Shown here in pieces: positions 56,035-64,000 of a DNA stretch of 64,000 nt. Position numbers and translations under genes: made by a program. A model generated the notes under the pieces. It did not search any database. It had not been told where the DNA came from and saw only the letters and a program-made list of their open reading frames with translations. Each line of letters begins with the position of its first letter. The first letter of the stretch is position 1. The DNA is from Zopfochytrium polystomum (taxonomy: Eukaryota; Chytridiomycota; Chytridiomycetes; Chytridiales; Chytridiaceae). The stretch spans positions 353,740 through 417,739 of the forward strand of contig JAIVFJ010000036.1 in NCBI GenBank assembly GCA_025765615.1, read 5' to 3'.

Positions 56035-57655
56035 TTAATACAAAGCCACATGCTGCTCAGAGAGAACGTCAACTACGCTGCCCACCACCAAGGTTGCGTG
56101 GGCCTTGATCCCAAGCTCCTTCACCTTGGAGGTAATATCACTGATTCGACCTCGAACCACCCGCTGGACCGATCTGGCTGGTGTGTTTCCCCATCGTGCC
56201 CAGGCCCGACGTCCTCCACACAAAAAGCCTTCTCGACAACAGCCGCGGGCAGGTCTGGCGGGTATCCTGCGCTTTCCACAAAGAGTTTCGTCAACCCGTC
56301 GAGGCCCGTCATGCCATAAGCACAATTGTCGTTCGCGACGGACAATACGGTGGCACTGTCGGCCTCGACCCGTTTTCCCGCGTGCCCGTCAAGACGAGAA
56401 TCTGGTCCGCGACACCGCGGTGCGAGACGGGAATGCCCAGCTGCCAGCGGTGCTGCTAGGGCCGAGGAGATGCCGGGATAGATTGGATCAGCGGGATTGG
56501 GTCTGTCGATGCTGCGGTGGGACGCACATCTCCCCGCACGGCGAACCACCGTTCTCTCACGCGCAGAATCTCTTCACCGCCACGGCCAAACACGTGCGGG
56601 TCGCCGCCTTTCAAGCGCACGACGACGTGACCCAGCTTGAGCGCGGCTTCGATCCAGTCGTGTATCTCGCTCTGTGCCTCTGGAGCTCGACCGGGAAGCT
56701 TGCGGGCCGTCAAGATGGGAGTGCTGGGGGGGTACGTGGGCGAGGAGGACGGTGCGAGGACGAGGCGATCTGCGATGATGAGGGTTGCGGACTGAATAGC
56801 GTTTACCGCACGAATTGTGAGACAGGTCTGGAGCGCCGGGACCGGCGCCGACCAGGATCAAAGACGGGATTCGTGGTGGCGAGCCGGCGGGAACGAGCGG
56901 AGGGGGGTGGAATGATTGGGATGCGTGGTGGGGTCCGAAAGTGAGTTGAGATCATTCAAAGAGACCGCCGCCGGCTTGCTGGATCGTGTTAACTCTTCTA
57001 ATTCTGGAGACGTTGGGCCACCCCAACTGCTTGGAGAAATCGCAAAAGGCGATCCCCCACGCTTGCCGATTGGTCGGCTCGACCCAGTAGCGGATTCATA
57101 ATCAAGGGTATGCAGCCGCTGTCCTACTTCGTCGTGGTCATCGGAAGGGTTACTGAAGCGATGCCTCTTCGAAGACGGGCCGTCCAATAAATTGGTGCAC
57201 TCAGTGTCCTCAGATCGCTCACGTTTGTTTCTCAGGTCCAGCGACGCGGGCCGAGGGGGGAAGGACAAAGTCGAAATCAGAAAGCAAGGGCTGACCGAGC
57301 ACGCAGATCGGAAGTCCGCGCTCATGAGCCTCTCGAACAATGGAACTGTTCACAGTCAAGAGCTTCCCCGACACCACCAGGAGCCAGGAAGCCGAGTCCA
57401 GGGCCCACGAGGACGGCCGTTTGAGCGGCCGGCAGGGTGATCACGTCCTTGAACTCGGCTGCTGCTTTCTGAGCCAGTCGGCGTTCTGCGTCACGAGACT
57501 AACGGCCGCCCCAAGATCATCCACTAGAGACCGAATGCAGTCTCGCGGGTCAAGCGGCGTGGCTGTCGCGTGCCGTCGGTGGTGCAAAGATTCTCCGCTT
57601 TCTCGACAACGATCAGAAAAGAGTAGAGGTTGCGGGTAGTGGGTTCGTCGTCATG
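56035..57655 (-). CDS. MET1: Uroporphyrinogen-III C-methyltransferase (MET1-like), frame-disrupted
   Basis: SAM-dependent methylation of uroporphyrinogen III, the first step to sirohaem for sulphite and nitrite reductases. The motifs in order are ILVGAGPGAPDL (SAM-binding), LTIRAVNAIQSATLIIADRL, VVRLKGGDPHVFGRGGEE, PGISSALAAPLAAG, IPVSHRGVADQILVLTGT, PSRTTIVLMA, GLTKLFVESAGYPPDLPAAV and RVVRGRISDITSKVKELGIK, then LVVGSVVDVL before the stop at 56035. An upstream part (about 57245-57375) reads SGKLLTVNSSIVREAHERGL, like the Met8-type N-terminal region of fungal MET1. The frame changes at least four times (near 56826, 56495, 56430 and 56312); some changes may be introns and most look like single-base indels. 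The start is not fixed. Confidence 0.7.
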
Positions 57656-60004
57656 GTCGTCTGCAGCATCATCGGGGGCGGTGGGCACCGAGGACGAGCG
57701 TGGGCGGCGGGACTGGCGAGGGCCAGCGGCGGCGGCGGCGAGCGGGTATTGGAGAAGCCGGTGAAGAAGAAGGGCGGGCGGGCAGCCTGCGCACGACGAG
57801 CATGTGTATCGCTGTGTGATGTTCAGGCGATCGTTTTTTTGTGTTTTTTACTTTATTTTTTTCTTTTTTGTTGTTTTCTTTCTTTCTTTCTTTTTTTTTC
57901 TTCTTTTTTTTCTTTTCATTCGCGGTGCAAATCAGATCGCAGAGCAGGCGTTTGATTGGTCGGCCAGCACGCAACACTGCTGATATGCCAAAATCGTGTT
58001 TGTCTGCACCAGATATCTGTACCCCAAACGAGACGATAAGAGCGAAAAACAGATTGAGAGAGAGATAGAGAGAGACAGAACGAGAGACAGAACGAGAGAG
58101 AGAGAGAGAAAAGAGGAGAGAATCGTCCGCAACATCCGAGATTTCGGTGCTGTTGTCCGACGCTCCATCTCCAATGTCGCTTCTAATATGATGATGAGCT
58201 TATCATTGTTTACGTTTATGTAAATACACCCACGAGATTGCCGCCAACACCAAATGTTTTGTTTCCCTCCCACATGTAATTATTTCGTCACTTGGCCAAT
58301 CATGGAACTTCATGTGACAGACTCGACTCTATTACTGTCTAGGTCCATAGGTGGGGACACGGAAGTCACACAGCGCGGAGGCTTTAACAGCCAACTGGCA
58401 CAACCGTCAGATCACTGTCTCGCCACCACTACAACGCGCTCGTGTTGCTTGCCCCGTGAGGCTGGATCGCGTAAGATTCGGTATGCGTAGCGCGGTGGAA
58501 TGCCAGTGAGCTTGGAAACGTTGAGAAGTTCGTCCAGAAGCGGAAGGTTGCCGTGGGCGCTGCTGCGTCCCCCCGGCGTTCCCTTGAATTTCTCGCTTCA
58601 CACAAGTTTTGTCGGCCGTCTGGATAGTCCAGTAGTTTTCTAAATATTTATCTAAACTTCTTAAATTGAAGGGCAAGAAGGGCCTTTCTGAGACAAAACC
58701 GAGGACCATGGGGCAGACGAGAAGCTTGTTGGGAGGCACTTTCCAGCGGAGATGTATTTACGACAATGAGCGGGACGGATTCTTCGGTGCAATCACGATC
58801 CTTCAGCGAACTTCGATCGGGAAGTACCCCTTCAAGAAAGTTGCCTCGCATACGCAAACGCGTGCCGGCCAGCCGCAAGACAGCGCGCTCGCGCGGGGAG
58901 CCTCTGTCTATTTTTGCAGGTCGGACATGCGCGCAGGGCCACGAGACCGCGTCAGCGCGCGCCGACAGAGGACAGCCCCATTGTCGAACGAGGCAAGTCC
59001 AACACTCTTGTCGCAGCAGCGGGCCTATCAAAGCCTGGTCCGTCAGAGTGTGGTCTTTACGCCATACGTGGTCTTCAAGTTTACCTTACGCTTAATCGAT
59101 CGTTGCGACAGTCTTCCTTTGGTCCCTCCAATACAACACTATTCCGTCTCGTGTTTCGAGTGGCCAACACCCAACGAGAAGCAAACAGTGGACACGGAGT
59201 CCTCCGTTCTTCCGTTCTGGGCCTCTGCAGTCAAAGCAAAAAAAAGAAAAAAGAATAAAGAAAAAAAAAAAAAGTGACTGCGCACAGGGGGCTGGCATCC
59301 GAACCTGAGCGGAGAAAAAAGTTTGATGGATCCAAGCCATTGTCCAAAAGCTCGGAAAGAGTTTACCTTTGGAGGAACGAGACTATGCACTCTTTGCCAA
59401 TGATAGTTCTACAATGGTTCTTCCTCCTGCATCCCTGACTGCAGTCTTGCGTTTGTGTGTGGCCACGGAGGTCCAGCTCAAATGGAGGCAGAGCCGCTGA
59501 CGGGGCAAGGCCGTCGGAGCGTCTGTGAACGGCGAGATGCCAATGACGTTTTCCCCATAGAGAACGCTGATGGCTGCAGCGTGCATCGCGCGGGAGACCC
59601 GCAGAAGGGACGTCGGGAGGGCAGGGCAAGCGCACGGAGGGAGCGGTCGCTGATGTGAACTTCTGCAGTGACAAGATAGCAGCCGATTGGGGGCGGATGC
59701 AGTGGTTGTCCGTCGCTCCTCGTCTGATATGAGAAGGTGATGTAGTTTCTGGCAGCGCGCTCGGCTTCGTCCTCGAGGATGACTATGCAGAGCGGCGCAG
59801 GCCGGCGTTGGCGGCAGATCTGTCGGAGGAGTGTGGGCGGAAGTCGGCTGAACGCGCTGGACGGTCGGGTGGAAGGCAACGAGGAGGAAGGTGAGGAGTG
59901 GCGAGGCACGCGCGTGAGGAAAGAGAGGAGGGCAACCTCATGATCACGGTCAAATTTGATAAATAACTGGGGAATGCCTGTTGACTTATCAACAGTCCTT
60001 GCCC

Positions 60005-60038
<34 letters not shown>

Positions 60039-60097
60039 AAGAGGAGAGAATTTATTAAGTAGCAAGGTAAAAAGAGAGTTTGAGAAGCTGCATAGAA
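57656..60097. other. Long stretch without a recognised gene
   Basis: T-rich sequence at 57835-57915, an interrupted GA repeat at 58047-58110 and poly-A at 59241-59274 and 60006-60036. ORFs at 58648-59277 and at 59478-60065 (minus) have protein-like composition but no domain I can name. Confidence 0.5.
60006..60036. repeat. 31-base poly-A tract
   Basis: Uninterrupted A run just beyond the 3' side (in minus orientation) of the Helitron helicase remnant. Confidence 0.9.
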
Positions 60098-60893
60098 TGA
60101 ATTAAAACCAAAGATGATCCAAAAACTCCTTGTAAACCACATTTCTAAAAGTTGATCCACCTTTTTCTTGATTGTGTTTGCAGTTATTATAAGATCTGCT
60201 GGGGATGTCACTCTTGAAAAGCAACGCAGGACTGTCCATGCGCAAACACATCCTCCCACATATCCAGTCCAACCTTTTTTCAAAGTCTGGCCTTGGGACT
60301 TGTTGATGGACATTGCAAACGCAGGTCGAACAGGAAATTTCCTTAATCACTGGGGGCAGAGAGATTCTGGGAAGGAGGACTTTCTCTCCTATCCTGCTGC
60401 CCACAACAACTTCACAGAACAGCACGTTGGGGCAGACCTCACATAGGATGAGGTGCATCCCATTGCAGCAGTTGCAAAGGAGGATGAGAGGCGTCCCCAC
60501 TTTGACACCTAGCCTGTGGGGAGGCAGGCTGGAAGAGCTAAGGGTGTTGAGGAACTCAGGGCTAATGAGAAGGCCATCGCCTTCGTTGTCTTCAACTGGG
60601 GAGTCAGCTGGAAGTAGCTCATGGGTATCTCCTGGACGCTGCTGCACAGCATGCTCATTAAACAGATGAACTACATCATTCCTTGCAGCCAAAATGCACC
60701 TGTCTGCCAGGTAGGATGCAAATGCTTCCCATGAATACTGAACTGCTACACCAAAATCATCATAGACTGCCTCAAACAGTTGCCTCACACAAGGAATATC
60801 ATTGTTTGCAGGAAAGGTGAGGGTGCTGATGTAGTCTGGGACAATGACATGAATGGGTGCTCCATATGGAGTGTATGAGATTCCTAATCTCAT
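60098..60893 (-). mobile_element. Helitron remnant: C-terminal part of a PIF1-like helicase
   Basis: The translation contains ASYLADRCILAARNDVVHLF, ISPEFLNTLSSSSLPPHRLG, VKVGTPLILLCNC, FAMSINKSQGQTLKK, MWEDVFAHGQ and SRVTSPADLIITANTIKKK. These are the helicase motifs IV-VI of Helitron-encoded PIF1 helicases in their proper order. The last three lie in two other frames, so at least three frameshifts break the gene. The Walker A/B half and the Rep/HUH nuclease are absent. The element is a dead fragment. Confidence 0.88.
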
Positions 60894-62229
60894 GGGCCAT
60901 TGAGCTGTTGAGGTCTCTTTAAAAGCTCTTCCTTGGCTAGTTCATTGGTTTTACCTTTACATATAATGGCCCCCTATCAATCACAAACAACCACTCTATT
61001 CCTATGTTTGAATACTTATTCTTACTTTCAAAAGTAACTCAGTGCTGTTGCCCTGCATTAAAAAGAGCATCCAGTGTCCTTGTGCTGAATGGGCCTAAGC
61101 ACAAGGGGCAAACCCTTTATTTCTTCTATTTCTTCTTATTGTTACTCATTTTCTCTTATTTTCCCTTGTTCCCACCTTTCAAGCCTCTGTCCTGCATGAT
61201 GTGGCATCCCAGCCCTCAATTTCAGCCCATCTCAAATTTGAGGCAGGAGAGGCACCAGGTGGAGGGGGGTGTGGCTGAAAGATGATTCATTCTTACAAAT
61301 TGTTCTTTCTTTCTTTCTCCTTTTTACTATCTTTTGTCTTTTTCCTCTTTTCTTCCTCCTTTTTCTTTCTTCTCTGATCCCATAAATACTGCCCCTCCCC
61401 CTTCTTCTCTTCAATAATAACTCTCAACTCAATAACAATCAATAAGACTCCCCCTTGGGCAGCCCCTGTTTGACTAGTTGCATCCCTATATCTCCTTCAG
61501 GGTGTTGTAATGTGAGTGCCTCCCCAAAAGACCATGTGTGTGGTGGATAGGAGACCTTCCCCAGCACAGTGCAGAGTGGGCCAAGCAGGGAAGATGGAGT
61601 CCTCTTTTGGTGCAGGAGATCCCCCTGGCAAGTGCAGAGTAGGCCAAGCAGGGTGGATTAGAAGTCCTCTTTGGCCAGAGCCCCCAGACCAAGCAAGTAG
61701 AGGTAGCGTTCCCCCAGGCAAGTGCAGAGTAGGCCAAGCTGTGTGAGTGCCCCCTTCCCAAAGCAAGAGTGTGTGAAGACCAAGTTGGGTTGGGTCTACT
61801 GAGATGACAACTTAGAGAGGCTAGTGCAGAGTGGGCCAAGCTTTCTTTGTTACTTACAGTAATCTGCCATTGCACCCCCTTTTTTGAGCACAACTTCACC
61901 ATCAAGTTCTTCCCTCTTCAAGTCAAGCCTGTCTCATCTTCCACATCAAGTTGGTATGTCGGATACCTTCCGTCCTGTATGGGCGCTCCAGGGCTTAACC
62001 CTGTCATCTCATGCCTATGGCACCCATGATTTATTCATGTGGAGACTTGTCTGTATGTTTGTCCATGGATGTTATGGCACTCATGAGTCAGCAATGACTG
62101 GCAGTTATTGATTGGTATATCTGTGCTTTTAGTATTAACACCAACACCAGGGTACTGGCCCTTACAACCAGGAGTTCCCCATCATTGATGACTTGTCCTT
62201 TCCCCACATATCCACTAGACTATGGGATG
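60894..62229. other. Non-coding, repeat-rich sequence
   Basis: Holds T-rich tracts near 61110-61170 and 61300-61380 and a four-fold 18-mer repeat at 61569-61841. No open reading frame with recognisable features is seen. Confidence 0.5.
61569..61841. repeat. Four spaced copies of an 18-mer
   Basis: GTGCAGAGTRGGCCAAGC occurs at 61569, 61632, 61722 and 61824, at spacings of 63, 90 and 102 nt, with partial similarity of the flanks (for example GAAGTCCTCTTTGG). The uneven spacing argues against a simple tandem satellite. Confidence 0.8.
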
Positions 62230-62592
62230 AGCCTTCAGAGATGCAGAGGATCTCATACGTTGTGTGATGACAAGCTCCCGAAAGTTATCAGGCTGTTTGC
62301 ATTGCTCCTTGCTTTCAATACTCCAGCAGATCCAAGGGCTCTCTACAATGAATTCAAGAATGAGATGGTTGCTGACCAGCTTTGAGTGGCTCCGCTGGAG
62401 AGTGGGAATCTGGATCTTGCCACTACAGACCACATGTACTGCACTGTGTTGAGGCTGCTGGACGCATCCCTACAAAGTTTGTCAACCTCACTGGGCAACT
62501 TCCCGCCCTGCTGCAGCTGAAAGAGTTCCAGCCTGAGCCAGTGCTGCGCTGGAAGGCTGGCTCCACACTGTGGGCATGGCTGGTCACATAGC
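62230..62592 (+). mobile_element. Helitron remnant: region N-terminal to the helicase
   Basis: The plus strand reads KVIRLFALLLAFNTPADPRA then LYNEFKNEMVADQL. This matches the conserved 'LRxLFAxILxFxxPxDPxxLWxxFxxxLxxD' region just before the PIF1 helicase core of Helitrons. In the next frame come TVLRLLDASLQSLSTSLGNF and further residues typical of the segment that follows. The orientation is opposite to the fragment at 60098-60893, so this is a separate insertion or an inverted piece. Confidence 0.65.
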
Positions 62593-62621
62593 TACACATT
62601 TTGCATCAGAAACAGATCTGA

Positions 62622-62648
62622 AGCTACCATTTTAGCAAAATGGTAGCT
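62622..62648. repeat. Perfect 12-bp hairpin
   Basis: AGCTACCATTTT is followed by AGC and then the exact reverse complement, giving a 12-bp stem with a 3-nt loop. It lies 30 nt after the Helitron-like fragment and 67 nt before the dispersed repeat. Confidence 0.85.
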
Positions 62649-62714
62649 CTGGGACCAGACATTTTCTGGAGGGAGTGGGGATTGAAACCAGAGGCAAAAA
62701 ATGGTGCTAGGAGC

Positions 62715-64000
62715 TCCTGTGAGACTGTGCTCTCTAAATCCTCACCCTGGGCTATGGGTGGCAAATAGAGCAATGGCCTAAATACCAATCCTGAAAAGTG
62801 AAAAAGGGCAAAAAGGAGATGTCTAGGGGTCACTAGACAGGACAATGTATTTGGAGTCTTAAGAAGCCCAAGAACACAAAGAAACTCTCTTATTACACAC
62901 AAAGAGAAGACTCTCACACTCAGACCAAAGGCAACTGTGAAAAGGTGGCACACTAGCAAAGAATGTGCAGGGTTCTCTGGTCCATGACACAGAGTGGGCC
63001 CAATGGGAGGCAAAAGCCAAAGCCAAAGGGGACCGGGAAATCCGGTAACAATGCTGGAGGTGCAAGATGCAGCAAGCTCCAGGGAGCGGCACTAAGTGCA
63101 GCACTCCAATCCAACTGAAGAAGACAAGAGAGTGGGAGGAAAGTGGCCAGACCCCGGTCTGTTGGAGCCACCACCATGGAGCAAGGCTCCCTCTCTGTCA
63201 AAGACAAGCCCTAAGTTGGAGGGGGTTGGACACAGAGGGCAAACACAAGGAACAGTTAGTGTGCAGAGGTGTCTGTTGAATTAAATCAGAACTGTTTTCC
63301 ACTTAACAGAACCAGACACAACTTGTCTCACTCCAAGGAGAAGTTCCAACTCAATCCAAGGAGGGGGCACACAGGGGTGGGAGACAGTGGGACTCTTCTT
63401 ACTTCATCCTACTAGGACACAGACATCTGCTTCACCAAGCCAGAGGAATTCCCTATCTTAGAAGCAAGGAAGGTTAACACCCACTCCCTCACCCAAATGT
63501 GGCACCATGACATCATTAATCTGAGAGAAAGAGGGTCTGAACCCAGTGAAGACCAGGCCCACCAGAGGCCACAGGAGCCAACAACCAGGGAGGAGGGGGC
63601 ATACCTGAGAGACCATTCCTGCAGCAGTACCTGACCAGACAGCTCATTCATATCCCCTTGAGAGACCTGGATTTGACTAGATGTATTGACAGGAACCTAG
63701 AGGCACCACCACAGATTTACCCTCCATCCTTCCATCACCAAGTGGCTCCTACCCAGTCCAACCTAAACAGCATGCAGAATTGGTGAGGTGCACTGGGGCT
63801 TGAACCCAGCACACTGCCATCATGGCCAAGAGGACTTCAACCTCCTGTCACACACCAGGGGACTGCCACCCCCAGCTCTACATACAGTCAGGAAGAAAAG
63901 GGCAGGCAAGGGACTTCAGGCACAGGTTCACACAGTCAACAAGATGGGGGCAGCTGCTTAAATAGGAAAGGGTTGGAATCACCAGGAGGAGGAAAAAGGA
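62715..64000. repeat. Dispersed repeat, copy 2 (cut by the window end)
   Basis: Aligns with 19908-21225 from its first bases to the end of the window, with small indels and substitutions throughout. The T-arm-like hairpin of copy 1 is kept at 63793-63809: the stem (CTGGG/CCCAG) is identical while two loop bases differ. The true right end lies outside the window. Confidence 0.85.

Noticed and set aside
57653..57955. 100-residue ORF MVVCSIIGGG...
   Set aside because: Antisense and upstream of the MET1-like gene, continuing into a T-rich tract that encodes only Phe/Leu/Ser; no domain.

Overview
This is nuclear DNA of a fungus, most likely a zoosporic early-diverging (chytrid-like) lineage. The base composition is GC-rich. 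Genes are densely packed on both strands and carry short introns (about 45 to 200 nt) with GT..AG ends. The genes recognised are eukaryotic and mostly of fungal type: a DGA1/DGAT2 acyltransferase, eukaryotic glutamine synthetase, a hybrid histidine kinase, a fungal sugar transporter remnant, a NACHT-WD40 remnant and a MET1-type methyltransferase. A MOK-type RCK kinase with a TEY loop fits a flagellated organism better than a yeast or mushroom. The species cannot be named from the sequence.

Layout. 0.8-6.8 kb: a concentrative nucleoside transporter and a seven-exon DGAT2, both on the minus strand. 7.5-13.2 kb: an F-box-like gene, its decayed neighbour copy, a PQQ-type beta-propeller gene and a broken sugar transporter. 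14.1-19.5 kb: a low-complexity PH-domain protein and a 2H phosphoesterase (AKAP7/ASCC1 type) with an 18-nt microexon. 19.6-24.2 kb: a decayed NACHT-WD40 gene with repeat insertions, a tRNA-like element and a dense block of heat-shock-element-like sequence. 24.4-28.9 kb: a hybrid histidine kinase with a degenerate kinase core and three receiver-like domains. 30-44.5 kb: a GTPase with a DUF697-like tail, a short-chain dehydrogenase, a mitochondrial-type TPR protein, an RRM protein, a protein carrying two copies of a Harbinger-transposase-like module, a GPI-type surface protein, a coiled-coil nuclear protein and an F-box gene. 44.6-49 kb: decayed coiled-coil and unresolved sequence. 49.2-57.7 kb: MOK kinase, glutamine synthetase, a pseudogene copy of the PQQ gene and a broken MET1-like gene. 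57.7-64 kb: a repeat-rich end with Helitron helicase remnants and a second copy of the 19.9-21.2 kb repeat.

There is no operon-like grouping; the genes are functionally unrelated neighbours. Splice models were worked out by hand from codon phase and splice sites, and several close exactly. Many otherwise good genes need one base removed or added in a short homopolymer, including glutamine synthetase, so the assembly probably contains uncorrected indels. This makes 'pseudogene' calls that rest on a single frameshift weak. Pseudogene calls resting on truncation or several lesions (sugar transporter, NACHT-WD40, PQQ copy, Helitrons) are stronger.
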